Assembly (NCBI GenBank): GCA_002964805.2 | Contig: PUDQ02000066.1 | Location: 1,054,001-1,118,000, forward strand | Direction: 5' to 3' | Origin: Trametes villosa | Lineage: Eukaryota; Basidiomycota; Agaricomycetes; Polyporales; Polyporaceae | Length of the DNA stretch: 64,000 nucleotides | Shown: positions 45,843-58,072 of the stretch, one piece after another | Layout of the letters: each line of letters opens with the position of its first letter | Position numbering within the stretch: the first letter of the stretch is position 1 | Translations under genes and position numbers: made by a program | Notes under the pieces: model-generated | Databases searched by the model: none | The model's input: only the letters and a program-made list of their open reading frames with translations | What the model was told of the DNA's origin: nothing

Positions 45843-47551
45843 ATGCCACCAGCCGGAAGACGAATCGGGGATGACTTCGTGGACGATTCCGACTCGGACA
45901 TAGACGTCGACCTTTTCAACGACGATACGAGCCGCGCGAAAGGCAAGGGAAAGGGGAAAGCCATCGACAGGCGGAAGAAGGACACGGGAAAGAGCAAATC
46001 AAAAGAGGTACGTGCTGTATGCGTTGGGGTTCTGAAGAGGCGCTTATGGGACCTACAGCAAGCGTATGCATGGGAGGCCACATACGTCCGCTCCTGGGAT
46101 ACTGTGCAAGAGGATGAAGCTGGAAGCATTCAGGGCTCGGTGCAGGACCTCATAGCCCGAGGGCGGAGACGAAGGTACGAAGCATCGCTCAATGCCTATC
46201 AGGGTCGAGTTCATCCCGGACAGATTACTTGCACCAGCTGCCGCCATCCGACGGACAATTATCCGTCACCTCGTACTGGTCCTGGATCTGTCTGCTGCCA
46301 TGATGGACCGCGACATGCGGCCGACCCGCTTCGACCTGATGCTTCAGTATGCACGAGAGTTTGTTACAGAGTGGTTCGACCAAAACCCTCTTGGCCAGAT
46401 TGGAGTGGTGGGGATGAGAGGAGGTCTCGGCGAGCGGATAGGCGAGATGTCTGGTACGTGCTTTCAGATCTGTTGTAGGCGCGTGTATTGATCGTTTGGT
46501 TTAGGGAATCCTCAGGATGTTCTCAAAGCCATTTCCGAACGGCACAAGCTCGAGCCCAACGGAGAGCCGAGCTTGCAAAATGCGATAGAAATGGCGCGGA
46601 GTAGCATGGGGTACATTCGATGCTTGTTATCCATACGTCTTCGCCTGCTAATAGCGCACACAGTCATCTACCTACACATTCCTCTCGGGAGATACTCGTC
46701 ATCTTTGGGTCGCTCACCACATGCGATCCCGGAAACATTCATGACACACTCGACGAATGCGTGAAGGATCGAATACGAATATCGATCGTCGCGCTTGCCG
46801 CGGAAATGAAGATTTGTCGCGAACTATGTGACAAGACTGGAGGTAGGCTCGGCCGCCCCTGTAATTGGCGGCTACCTCATATGCTGTACAGGCCAGTTCG
46901 GCGTCGCTATGAACGAAGGCCACTTCAAAGACCTGCTCTTCGAACTCATTCCTCCCCCAGCACAACGCGCGGTCGCACGAACTGGCAGCGGAGCCTCCGC
47001 CAATCCCGCTGCAGACCTCATGATCATGGGCTTCCCGATGCGCCTCCCCGATACCTCTCCGCCGTCACTGTGTGTGTGCCATTCGCAGATGAAGAGCGAG
47101 GGCTTCCTGTGCCCACGCTGCCTCGCGAAGGTGTGCGACGTCCCGACGGACTGCGACATCTGCGGCCTCATGATCGTCAGCTCCCCGCATCTCGCGCGGA
47201 GCTATCACCACCTCTTCCCCGTAAAGGCGTACCAGGCAGTGTGAGTTCCCGGGTGCTGGCGCCCCGCCCCTCTTTTCGCCTTCTCCTTCCCTCTCAAACA
47301 AACTTGCGTTTGATTGACGCTAACTGGTTGGAAATAGGATGACGCTCAACGATCCGCCGAATCCGAGTCAACAGTGCTATGGATGCTCGATAGCGTTCAA
47401 AGAGACCCCCTCGGTCATGGCGGGTGCATCTGGCGAGGGTATGAGCCCGTTTGGGCGGTACCGCTGCCCGGAGTGCCACCACGACTTCTGTACGGACTGC
47501 GATGTGTTCGTGCACGATGTTGTCCACTGCTGTCCCGGTTGTGGCAAATGA
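45843..47551 (+). CDS. SSL1: TFIIH core subunit Ssl1/p44
   Basis: Seven exons (45843-46007, 46059-46174, 46224-46453, 46505-46610, 46664-46842, 46892-47240, 47338-47551) give 452 residues, near the 461 of yeast Ssl1. After an acidic and Lys-rich N-terminus comes YAWEATYVRSWDTVQED, the Ssl1-type von Willebrand A domain with LVLVLDLSAAM, GQIGVVGMRGG and LVIFGSLTTCDPG, then a Cys4 zinc finger (CVCHSQ...CPRCLAKVC...CDICG) and a C-terminal RING-like Cys set (CYGCSIAF...CPECHHDFCTDCD...CPGC). Ssl1/p44 activates the XPD/Rad3 helicase in TFIIH for nucleotide-excision repair and Pol II initiation in the nucleus. All signature residues are present. The last intron (97 nt) is longer than the others. Confidence 0.95.
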
Positions 47552-49630
47552 CCTTTCCGTGGCACACACCGTCGATGGGCCGCAATCCCCGGGCTCTTGC
47601 ATGTACGTTTACCCACCGTCTCTTCGAACCACTGCTGCGCTTCCCGTATAGGTCCTCAGAAGCAACCGAGCAGCAGGTCGCTGTGCCGCTTTCTGGCCGA
47701 TCTCGGCGTGCCCACAGGCTGCGCATGCGCGGCTGTGCCACGGACTTTGGCTCGACTTCCGCGGCGTGCTGCCATTCAAACGCAAGGCTGGCCCTTGCCC
47801 CCTTACGCCCGCCATTCACTCCGGGCCCCCATACAGCCCCCCGGCGTCTTGCGTCTTGCCTCTCGCGTCTTCCAATCACAGAACCGTCCGCGGGAAGGAC
47901 GCGTCCACCGACGATCCATGCTCCGACGCCGAGTGTCTATCCCGCCCCTCGTGCGAAGACACCTCGGCCCGGCCGCGCGAAGCGTCCAGCCCAGGCTCTA
48001 TCAGCCCCTGCGGCTTCTTGCCTCCTGCCCTCTAGGCGCGGGCTACCCCTGCCCCTACGCCTACCTCGCCACGACGCGCTTGGTACCGAGCACCGAGGAC
48101 GGGGACCCCAGCGCTACGAGAACGCCGTGGCGTACGTACGGGGCCGCGCGCGAGCCCACGCGCGGGCGCCTGGACCCACACTTCGCGTCGCATGCGCCGA
48201 GGAGCCCGGGCTCCTCCGCGGGCGCATGACCGCTGCGCCCGTGCACTTGGGCTTCTTGAGAGGAGAAGGCGGGGACGCAACGCGCGTGGGGCGAGCCGCG
48301 ATAGAGCGGGCTTGTGTTGCGCCGTCGCCGCGTCGGATCCGCGGGCGCCGTCTTCGCTAGGGGCCAGGGACCATTGCCGTGCTACATGAAGTTGGCATCT
48401 TCGCGGTGGTCGCCTTGTTTTCCTCGTTCTCGGGGTCCGCGGCCTCCGTCGATAAGCTATATCGGTCGGGTTGCTTGTTCTCGAAGGTCTGAATGTGAAC
48501 GACATGCCGGGAGACGGGGTGTGTCTTACATGCACGGCACTTCGAAAGGCGAAGCGGAGTTCCGCGCTCATGGTGTTATACGACGGATTTATCTTGCCTG
48601 AACTCAGAACTGGGGAGTCATGGAAGCGCTATATTTGCCAGTGGAAATGTGAAGTCTTCGCGCAGGGTTCACGAGGACCGCAAGGCACGTGTATCTGTGC
48701 GCGTGGATATTACCGAGGTGAGTGAATCTGACTAGATGTCTGCTCCGTTACTGAAGTCAGCGCGCATTTTTCTACAGGGCATTCTTAGAATACCCCTGCC
48801 GTGATGGGCTCGTGGCTTCCTGCCCAACGCACGAGCAATCCACTAGCTGCTGTCCAGCTTGTAGGGAAACAATTTGGCCCCATATCCAAGTTATCGGTCC
48901 CCGCATCATTGGACAGTGCGTATCGCGGCGATCCGTTCGGCAGTACCCCGAGATAATACTTGCGCGCTGACATCTTGCGAAGCCCTGTGGTATACTGAGA
49001 TACATCAATTGGACATCTTCCCGCTCGGTGATTGTACGAACTGTCTGTATGGCATCCTCATGACAGTGTCAACGCGTACTCCTCATTCCCGTTCTTGGAC
49101 TTGTGATGTTGTGGGCATCTATTATTTCCGTCGTCGGCAGCGTGAATACCTGCATAGCTCAGAGTGGACGTATAGTGGCGAACCTGCGGCACATGAAAGT
49201 GTGGAGGCCCCTCGACACCAAGCCGGAAGAAAATCTTTCCTGGCTCAGTTTCGCTGAGGATGCACTTCCGGTAGTCCGCTCCGCCGTGCGCCCCGTGACC
49301 CGTTTGCTGGCTTCTTTCAAGGCTGCGTCTATCATTCAAGTTTCTTGCGTATCTGGCCCAAGTTTCACTACGTGCGAGGTTTTTGAACAGGCCATATGAG
49401 CTTCAGGTAGTATACAGGCCACTTGCGACATGCTGTCAGCCGGAAAGCAACGATTACGACGCTCTGACGGGTGGATGTGGACGGACCGGAAAAGACGAGG
49501 CAGAGGCTGTGCCATGCTGTACTTGGGTCCCAGGCTGCGGCGTCCCAGGATGAGGACTCGGACGGCGCACGCATACGTCCGCGTATGCCCCGGCGCACCT
49601 CTGTGTAGACTGTCGTCACCGCTAGGCACT
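47552..49630. other. 2-kb region without a confident gene
   Basis: GC-rich to 48.4 kb with long frames on all strands, then mixed DNA. A plus-strand frame at 48471-48725 is open but matches nothing I know and lacks splice support. Confidence 0.45.
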
Positions 49631-50474
49631 ATGCTGGCAGACTCTATCCCCGAGGCTCGTCTGCATCCCTACACGCCTGGACATGCGAGCTTGAAGATGT
49701 CTTTGGCAGTGCAGAGCATGGTCGCGCCGCCCGTACCTTGGGTAGAGGCGGTAGTAGAGGCGATACTGCAAGTGATCCAGTGCGCGCAAGTGAGCATCAC
49801 TCTGGGCGGGATGAAGAGCTCTGGCACTCACTTGAAAGCAGACTGTGAAGCGCAAACGCCAAGAAGCGCGGGAGCTCGCGGTGTTTGCGGCCGAGATCGT
49901 GGAGGCCCTCTTGGAACGCGCGAGCAACGTTCCCGCGGAAGAGCTCAAGGAGGCGTTTTGGGAAGATGTCGCGCAGTTACATGCGTACGTTCAGCAGTTC
50001 CCCAAGAGCATGAGCAGAACCAACGCGAGCATAATTCGCGCAACAGCGAGCTGGTGCGAATCTGCAAGACGATGCGTGGACTACGTTGCAAGCGCGTCTG
50101 GCGAAGACCGCTCGGTCAAGACTCGCACGCAGCCGTCATAGCAGAGCATCGGCGGAAGCTTGAATGCGCCGTTGTGCTGCTCCAGGTTAGTAAATTACAA
50201 AGCAAGCAGCGTGGACGTTTCTTTCCTGATCGGCCTGCAGCTCAAGGACAGGTTCAGAATACGGGGCCTCATGACGAGGCAGCCCGAGGAGCTGAAAGAG
50301 AGCATCCAGACTTTGTCTGCCGTGTTGGCTACACAGCCCGAAGATGCCCTGGATACTGCGTCCTCGCCTTCGCCATCGCCAAAGTCGAAGACTCGAGGTG
50401 TCCTGCGGGTAAAGCGCTTTAAGGAAACCCGGGTGAACCTCGATATCGAGATATCGGTACCTGCGCTCTCGTGA
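49631..50474 (+). CDS. four-helix-bundle protein resembling MLKL/NLR N-terminal domains
   Basis: Exons 49631-49789, 49842-49984, 50047-50185 and 50241-50474 join in phase into 224 residues. The predicted helices carry the pattern known from fungal MLKL-type N-terminal bundles: VPWVEAVVEAILQVIQCAQ, then RQEARELAVFAAEIVEALLE, a third helix ending LHAELVRICKTMRGL, and AVIAEHRRKLECAVVLLQ before a second, less conserved half. In basidiomycetes this domain usually precedes kinase, NACHT or repeat domains in cell-death or self/non-self proteins; here it stands alone. The Ser/Pro tail ends TRVNLDIEISVPALS. The family assignment is by pattern recognition. Confidence 0.6.
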
Positions 50475-51341
50475 GTATCCGCACATCTGTCAGCGTCCAA
50501 AACCCGATATGAACAGGGACATGCTACTTCACAGGCCAGCCCTCGGACCGACTTGCCACTTCGAGTTGCACCTATCCATCTTTTGGAAACGCCCTTGTCC
50601 GAATGGGCGACGAGGAGGGTAGATGTTTGGATCGTTATACAAGTCCGAGCAGGGAGTCACTAGTCTTGCAGAGGTGGTAGTGATTAGTGTATGCAGGCAT
50701 GCGTCGAGCGTGTACCTGGACCTTGTCTCAACTCAAAGCTTCTTGAATGGAGCGAGACGTTCTCGATACGCAGGCGGCAGCACGGCGCGCAACGTTCAAC
50801 GCGCACCATTCTACGGCCGCGTTGTAACTGCCAAAGTGCGTAGCCAGTGCAGGGCGTTGTCTATTACAAGGCAGGCGGTGGTTAGGCGAGGTTCGGTACA
50901 CTGAGAATGCGGCACGCACCTGAGACAACGCTGTATGCGGTCTGCAACACACCAGTACGCGAGATATGTACGTGTCGCTGTTCCTGGTCAGAGGGCTGCA
51001 CGATTTCTGGAGAGCCTTGGCTTGAGATACCTGTCCAGGTACAAGTGAGTAGGTATATGTACTTTGAGGATTCTCGAGTCGAAGGGTGGCACAATAGTCC
51101 GCAGGTTACCGTTATAGTGCTGCTGACTCTACAAAGCTTCAAATGTCGCGCCAGGGCGCAAGTGTGCAACATCCATGCTACATTATGCAACGAGAGTCCT
51201 GTATGTCATAACAACCATCGACAAACCGATAAAAACGTCCAGACAACATGCGCAAACGCAGCAACCGAAATCGAAGGAATGGTTGCGGAGCGCTGCAAAA
51301 ACAACAGGGTAAAATGGGATGGGATGAAGGCGACAGTCCGG
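50475..51341. other. intergenic, no supported gene
   Basis: Convergent 3' flanks. The plus-strand frame at 50907-51437 runs across the end of the next gene and is not convincing. Confidence 0.45.
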
Positions 51342-52511
51342 TCACTCGAAAGGGTTCGTACGTCCCGCCTGTCACAATCCCCAGTGAGCCCTCCACGCCC
51401 GCACACATCTCGCAGACAAGTTAAGAAACGCACCTGATGGTCCCCTCCTCGGTCCGCGCCCTCTCCACATCCGCACAACCACTCATGCCACCACCGTACA
51501 GGCGGGCCCGGGTCTACCACCTCCGGCTCTGGCTCCCGTTCTGGAGGAGCAACCACTGGCTGTGGGATGGGCTCTGGCGGTTTCCCTGCTTGCGGTGTCT
51601 CCGTCCTCGGCGGGGGCTCGCGGGGCGCAGGTAGGTCTAGCGGTTGCGGTGGGGGCGGAGCCGACTTCGGCTTTGACTTGGCCCCGCTGCTGCCTGCGGC
51701 AAACGACGAGGACGCTTCGAGTGTTGGCCGTTTTGGCGGTCGTGCACGTGGGCCGTCCGCATTCGCAAAGTCGGCGGGTACGGACTCAGATTCGGTCATG
51801 ATCGCAGAATGCGCGGGGATATTGAGCGACGTGCGAGACGCCATGGGCGTATCGAACGGGTTCTCCGCGACGCTCTCCGGGTCGGGGGTCGGCGGCGCAG
51901 AGAACGCGCCGCCCGTGGGGGTGTGCAGGTGCATGTCGGATAGCGCGACGCCGTCCGGGTCCGCGTCGGCGTCGGGCTCGGCGTCGCGGAGGACGTGGTG
52001 CGCGCCGACGCCGCCGAGGGGCGCCTTGCGCGAGTCGCGCCGGAAGAGGCCGGCGAGGAGCGAGGGCGCGGTGCTCGCGCCGCTCGTCGACGCGACGGAC
52101 TCGCGCGCGGCCTTCCGCCGCTGCCGCTCGGCGACTTCCCACCGGCGTAGGTTCTGCGTGCGTCTCGTCTGAGCGAATCCGTAACACAAGACAAAGGCAG
52201 GTCACACACACCTCTGCTATCCGCCGCGACTCGGCCTCCTCCTCCTTCGTTGGCGGGTATCCGGGCTTTGCGCCATCCGCATCCTCCATCTCCTCTACTT
52301 CCTCGCTCTCCTCTCCATCCGTACGTCGCTCACTCGAAACAGCCCGCTTCTTCCCCTTCCGTGCTGCGCTTGGAGCGAGGTGTGTGCTCGAGTGCGAACC
52401 GGACGGCTCGTCCTCGGGGTCGTCATGCCATGCGTGTGCGACGTCGTCCGTAGCCGTGGCCGAGGAGGGCGACGGCGGGAGAGATGGCAGTGGTTCTGGT
52501 ATCGTCGCCAT
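51342..52511 (-). CDS. conserved basidiomycete protein with C-terminal WWHEWLCGC motif
   Basis: Exons 52511-52212, 52153-51434 and 51368-51342 give 348 residues. The N-terminal 100 are Ser/Pro-rich and acidic (EESEEVEEMEDADGAKPG), followed by a charged helix (NLRRWEVAERQRRKAARE), a long Pro-rich disordered linker, and a short conserved C-terminus, RWWHEWLCGCGEG, which the tiny last exon finishes as AGRTNPFE. I recall unnamed basidiomycete proteins with the same Trp/Cys-rich end, where the C-G-C pair may be lipid-modified and hold the protein at a membrane; that is an inference. No catalytic domain visible. The clean splicing of a nine-codon last exon supports the model. Confidence 0.75.
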
Positions 52512-53334
52512 GCCGGGCGACAGAGTATGTGTGGTTTGTATGTTCGTTTGCGTGCGGCTGCTCGCCTCGAGGGTACGGAGCCGTGCTGCGCTGCGCGCGT
52601 CAGCGGTCCAGGTCCCGGTCCGTTCTAGGTGGGTTCACTTCCGAGGCAGGAAGAATGCTCGCGAGTCAGACAGCGGGCGGTGCAATCGTCGTGAGCGTCG
52701 TGGCGGGCGTCGTGAGGGCCAGCGAGCACGGAGTACAGGAGCCGGGCGGAGTGTGTGGCCTGAGAAGGCGGCGAAGGAGGGAGAGCTGGGAGTCGGACGC
52801 GGACGCATGTGCCGTTCCAACTTGGGCGACGGCATCCCCGATCCACGCGCGCCACTGCCCACCCGTTGCTATTCTCGGCCTCCGTCGCCCTCTCCCCGCC
52901 ATCGTCCAGCAACACTCAGCAACATCTCCCATATAGCGCTCTCAAGTCGTGGAAAGACGTCATCGGGCTGCGACGCCCGTACAAACGCCGCACGAGGGCC
53001 AAGCTGACAGAGAGGCGACTGTACAAGCACGTGGTATATTATTGCGATACACTGCCAACAAACGAGGGGATGACTGTCGCGGTCAAGTAACTGCTCCACG
53101 TCGGATTACTCGACCGTACGCTACAGGGTGGTCGGAGGGTGGGGGCGAGGGTGAGTGCGTGTCCGAGATATCCGCGTCGTCTGGGCTAGCTGTGCGTGCG
53201 CGGCGTGTCTACCTACCCAAGCCGTAGAACGATATGTCCGATGCAGCCTGCGCCGTGCGTGCGTAAATAGAAGTGTCTAGGGTGCGGGGATCCGAAAGCG
53301 AGACTCAGACATGTGTGCGTGGGGCGGGCGGGAA
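52512..53334. other. intergenic, no supported gene
   Basis: Upstream region of the preceding gene and 3' flank of the next; frames on both strands are compositional. Confidence 0.5.
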
Positions 53335-54909
53335 CTAGAACCGCTCGCCCTGGTGCGCCTGCGGCTCGCGGCGGCGCATCATCAGGTCCTCGTCCGACCG
53401 GTCGTCGATCTGCGAGCCGTCGTCGGAGACGTAGTACCGGAGCGCGCTGCTCTTGCTCGCCTGGTGCAGCATCGGCACCTGCGAGTCCTCCGTCTGCACC
53501 CCGTCGCGCCCGTACATCGTGCTCCGCGGGCTCGCCCCCGGCGTGAAGTCCATCAGCGAGTTCCGCGCCGTCTCCTGCATCTGCATGATGTTCTGCCGGA
53601 ACGCGTTCTGTGCGGGGGCGGGTTAGAGGTGGACAATCGTACTCAATGCGGACAGACGGACCTGCTCGCGCCAGTACTGCATACGCTTCTCGCGCTCCTG
53701 GTTACGGTCCTTCCGGTGGATGAAGTAGAGACCGATGAGCGTCCCTACCATACCTGGATAATCGGGTAAGCGATATATCATCTCTCACACGCAGCCGACG
53801 TACCGCCAAGAATGCATACGCCAACCACGGCGTACACCCACTTCCCGACTTCACGCGGGGTGTCCGCCCTGTCGCCGCAAGTGCCGGATGCCAAGCAGTT
53901 GTACGTCAAGCACTCCTTGTCGGCATCACAAGTCTCTCCCACCGCCTTGCCCTGCACGCAAACTAGCTGTTGCGCGTCGCAGTAGAGCCCTACTCGGCAG
54001 TTACCCCTGTAAATTGGTTAGCTGGTTTGAGGGGAGTACACAAGCAAGTAGCCGCGAAGAGAACAGCGGTCCATCATTGCGGCTGCCTAGAACACGCGAA
54101 GACGGATGAACATCCGGAATGACGCCGTTAACCACGACGGAGTCCGACGGCGTTCCCAGCGCTAAGCAGGAATAGCTGCTATAGCGACTCTGGTCCAGCT
54201 TGCGGATATTCATGGGCGTGGGACTCTGATAGGGCGACGGCTTGCCCGCAGCAGGAGGATTGAGGGATCACTTACCTGGACACAATGTCAATGAACTCGC
54301 CGTCGGGGCCGTACGCGGTGAAGGCGGTGTTTTGGACAATACAAGGCAGGCCGACGGTGACGTTCGCCCACCTGCGGAAAGTCAGTACAATTCAGAACAG
54401 ATGGACGAGCCGCACATACATGCAGATGTTGTTGAGACAGACGGATCCGTTCACGTTCAGTCCAAACCCAGTCGTGTCCTCGAGCTCCTTGAAGTTCGGC
54501 GGTCCCTCGCACTCATCTTCCATCTCTCGTCGGCATACCATCTCCATCCAGCACGAAAAGAGCACTCACCATCGCGGTTGAACTGGCACGCGCTCCCCAC
54601 AGCGAGCAGCGGCTGGCAGTTGTCCTGCTCGTCGGGGCAGAACATGCCCTTCGGGCAGCGGTCGGGGATCTTCGAGTCCTTGTCGTACCCGAACGGGTAC
54701 TCGTCCTGGCGGCAGCCGCGGTGCGCGCACGTCGAATTCGCGGCGCAGAACGTCTGCGCGTCGCAGTCGGTCTGGAACTGGAACGTGCCCTCCTGCAGCT
54801 TCTGGTGGTCCGGGTTGCAGCCGCCCTTGAACTGCACGTCGCCTGCGCGCGCGAGCGCGCCGAGGAGGGGGAGAAGGAGCGTCGGGCGGAGCAGCAGCGC
54901 CGGCAGCAT
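53335..54909 (-). CDS. single-pass Cys-rich cell-surface protein, conserved in basidiomycetes
   Basis: Exons 54909-54570, 54516-54420, 54371-54276, 54006-53804, 53753-53662 and 53607-53335 give 366 residues. A signal peptide (LLLRPTLLLP) precedes a Cys-rich outer part: FKGGCNPDHQKL, DCDAQTFCAANSTC, CPDEQDNC, DECEGPPNFKEL, NGSVCLNNICMW, GNCRVGLYCDAQQ and CDADKECLTYNC. A membrane helix (WVYAVVGVCILGG...GTLIGLYFI) follows, then a cytoplasmic tail with REKRMQYWREQNAFRQNI and an acidic end. I recall the family from other agaricomycetes but no function; the layout suggests a wall or surface sensor or adhesin. Intron 3 (54007-54275) is 269 nt, about five times the usual length here. Confidence 0.85.
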
Positions 54910-56781
54910 GGCGGGCGGTGGCAGTGGGAGGTGAGGGTGAGGGAGGAGGAGGGGGAGAGATGGGCTGGGAGGGATGGAGGCGGGGGAGGAAAGGAATGTT
55001 GTGCGTTGGAGGAGGCGGAGAGCGAGCCAAGCATCCCGCCGATTCCATCACAGCAACCGCCCCACGTGCGCGCAGCCCTTTCGGCGCTCCCCTCCTCGCC
55101 GCCCATTCGGCAGCCCTTCGGCAAGAGGGGCCCGCCGGAAGATGCCGAGACCGGGGGTAGGGGGAGGGGGGGGTGCCGGGGGGCCTTATGTCGATTGGTG
55201 TAGGCCGTCTACCTCCACCCATTCTACGAGCTCCCGAGGGTGTATGGACCAAGTTCCTGCTCCCAAACGGCCACAGGGGCGATATTGCATGTGTAAAAAT
55301 CCAGTTAGTATGTCCTCAAGTCGCCCAAACCGCGAGTGTCGTGTCCAAGGTGTATGTTAGGTCATAGGTTAGGGTTATCGTTGGTCCTGGGACCTGCGGG
55401 AAGTTGTTGCTCGGCGACGAGTCTGGAACTCGGGAACTACTGTTAGAACGGACCTGTCAAACCGCTGGGCGACTCTGCAGCTAAACTCCTGTTTTTTGCG
55501 CATGTATCATATGTCTGTCAATATTTGGGCGCTTACAGTTCCCATTTCGAGACACATCTTATATTACAATTGGTGAAGGTCTCCTTTTAAGGAAGGCGTA
55601 TCTCTTTCCTTCCTGAGTAAACTTGCTCACCGCTCGCGCATTCCTTGACCTACAGCCCCATAATTCTCAGGGTGAGTGCAGTGGGAGTGTATCAACCGTG
55701 CGCCGTTGTCCGTATCAGGAGACATACCCCTGATGCCGAATACGAAGCACTGCGCGTCGGGAATCAAATAGGCGCCCGTGAGCTCGGAGACTCCAGCAAG
55801 TTTCTTGGTGATTTATGATATCTGGGGAAGGATTCCCAGGATTAATATACGCCGAGCATTGTGCGGAAGTACTCTAAACAGTATTCAGAAAGTGGGACTC
55901 TCCCTAAGACCCACACCGTTGCGCAAAGCGGGACAGGCGGGCGCCAAATATGGGCTCAGCGCCACCGACGCGCGCGTCGTGTACTCGCTCCCCTTCCCGC
56001 CCGCGACAACTTCACAACTTCGGGTCTAAGGACAGTGATAATTGATAGGTCAGAATATGCACTAGAACAGAGTCCCTTATATGTAATGGGGGGACTTGCA
56101 TAAATGGAGCAAGATGAATGCCCCGTGGCAAAGGCACGGGAAAGCGCTAGTGTCGAGAACATATGCGGAAAATTACCCGATATGGGGGGAGGGGGGGGAG
56201 GGGGGTGCCGGCGCGAGGCTTATGTCGATAGCATGACCCCGGTCACTAAGTCGATTCCTGGACCCCTCTTGCCCTTCGGCGCACTCTCCGTTTCGCTCGA
56301 GCTCGTTCAACTTTCTTGGCTACCGCGATGAGCATCAGCGGGACTACTCACCCACAGGTATCTAGGACGTGGCGGTACTCTCGAGTCTCGACGACTGAAA
56401 CGCGTCCGGATTGAAAGCGTCGGAATGGTTCATGCCCCTGGGTTCGACGTCTCTAGGACCACCGCTCGGAGTTATCTTAGGCTGCCAGCAGCCAGCTCTC
56501 AACGATGAACGCGCTGCTTCTGGAAACAGCGCAGTAGACCTTCTGGCCTCCTTGCAGCTAACCGACCACTTTGAGAGTGTAGTACCCGTAGCGCGGCCAA
56601 TCAACATACCCTCATGGCGTGTTCGAAGCAAACGTCGATTTGGACAAGTGTGTTCATCATCTATGTTTTGTGTACGATACAAACTCATCCCTCTTCCGTT
56701 TTTAGGTTTCGGGTTTCGGAGTACGCCCGGAGAGAACGGCGCCGCGCGCGTCGTCTCCCACATATAGCCTCCCTGCCTCAG
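54910..56781. other. 1.9-kb region without a confident gene
   Basis: Holds the promoter of the surface-protein gene and two G-rich motifs (55150-55195 and 56178-56230) sharing ggggggtgccgg and cttatgtcgat. No coding signal. Confidence 0.45.
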
Positions 56782-57216
56782 TCATGTCAGCGCAGTGTTC
56801 GTTTCACTCGTGCGATGCGAGACGAACCAGGTCTCTGAATCGCCGTCGGGGTAGCATACACGCCCGTTCAAGCGCTCTTCGGCCACGCATTCGCCAACGG
56901 GTAATCCGTCCTGCGAGGTGGTTGGCTACGCGCACTGCGTCAATGCGCTCCTCAGCAGAGGCCGCCGACAAAGGCAACTCACCATATTGCCGTCCCCGAG
57001 TTGGGCGCGGCGTGTACTCTCTAGGACTGACGTCGTGGATGTCGCTTCGGTCAGTAGAGGTAGCGAACGAAACACAAGGTGCGTGCTGCTCACGGAGTAG
57101 GACATCGACGCGTGGGATGGGCGCGTCGCAGGGATCCGATTGATGAGAGGCTTGTCTGTCAGAGTCGATAGCGGAGAGGATGGGGGCAGCAGGGGCGGGC
57201 GAAGGTATGTCTCCAT
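56782..57216 (-). CDS. small protein with N-terminal RPP...DKPL motif (gene a)
   Basis: Exons 57216-56983 and 56925-56782 join in phase into 125 residues after a good TATA box 44 bases upstream. The N-terminal 25 residues carry RPPLLPPSSPLSTLTDKPL, which aligns without gaps to the start of the divergent small gene at 57926. The second exon reads CVAEERLNGRVCYPDGDSE. A second internal intron from the GTGAGC at about 57093 is possible and would change the middle. No family recognised and no signal peptide. Confidence 0.4.
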
Positions 57217-57260
57217 GGCGGGTTCAGGGTGCGAGGTGACTGACAAGCTACTCTTCTCGA

Positions 57261-57270
57261 CTCTTATATA
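57261..57270 (-). promoter_or_regulatory. TATA box of small gene a
   Basis: tatataagag on the minus strand, 44 bases before the ATG. Confidence 0.65.
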
Positions 57271-57846
57271 GCCGTATGCCCACTTAGCGGCGCCCGCGAC
57301 GCTTGGATCGTGGACCGTTCATGAAAATGCGATCCAATCGCGCCGTAGCTGGCCCAATGAAAGGGGCACAAGCGGCCTCAGCTATCAAGGAGTCTCGGGA
57401 TTGCTCTCGGCATGTGCTCGCAGAGATTGACTCTTCGCTCTCGTAGGAACCCATCACGTCCCTCCTGCAGTCCACGATAAGCTAGCTAAAGCCGTCTTGC
57501 ATAGGACTCCTCCATTGCGGAAGCCCCGGCCATCGAGATACCAAGCGTGCGGCCACTTCAATACAAATATTGCCACGCCGCGTGCGCAAGTACGTGTCGC
57601 ATCATAGCCCCTCGAAGCGTACAATGGGGACTGTATGCACCGTTCCCTAATCGCCACACAAACAAACGATCCCCGTGGGGAAGAGCTGCGCCATACCTCC
57701 GAGCTCCGGTATTGCTTCGGCTTTTGTTCGTTGTCCGCATAGTCCGCATCTAACGCCCGATCATGCATATTGTAATGTTGACAGGAGCCAGAGCCCACCA
57801 AACGACGGGCCACACCCGGCTGCACAAAGCGCAGACCGCCGAGCAG

Positions 57847-57854
57847 TATATATA
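57847..57854 (+). promoter_or_regulatory. TATA box of small gene b
   Basis: tatatata, followed by a C/A-rich leader typical of highly expressed fungal genes, 72 bases before the ATG at 57926. Confidence 0.65.
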
Positions 57855-57925
57855 CCCCAGCCTACGCTCGACAACACCATCACCCACTCATCCCACTTCC
57901 CTCACTCCCTCCTAGCAGACACACG

Positions 57926-58072
57926 ATGAGCATTACTCGCCCGCCACCCTGGCATCCACCATCCACTCGCACCTCTCTGGCAGACAAACCTCTCAACTCT
58001 GGCTCTACTGCGCATGCGCACCACGGAAGCCCTACGACACTCCCCTCGCACCTCGCGTGCGCCGAACGCTAA
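57926..58072 (+). CDS. small protein with N-terminal RPP...DKPL motif (gene b)
   Basis: A 48-codon frame following a TATA box and a pyrimidine-rich leader. Its start, RPPPWHPPSTRTSLADKPL, matches the start of gene a at ten of nineteen positions in an ungapped alignment, and the underlying DNA is similarly related (both contain cagacaa(a/g)cctctca). The downstream part differs. It may continue by splicing beyond the stop at 58072. Function unknown. Confidence 0.35.
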   Translation: MSITRPPPWHPPSTRTSLADKPLNSGSTAHAHHGSPTTLPSHLACAER

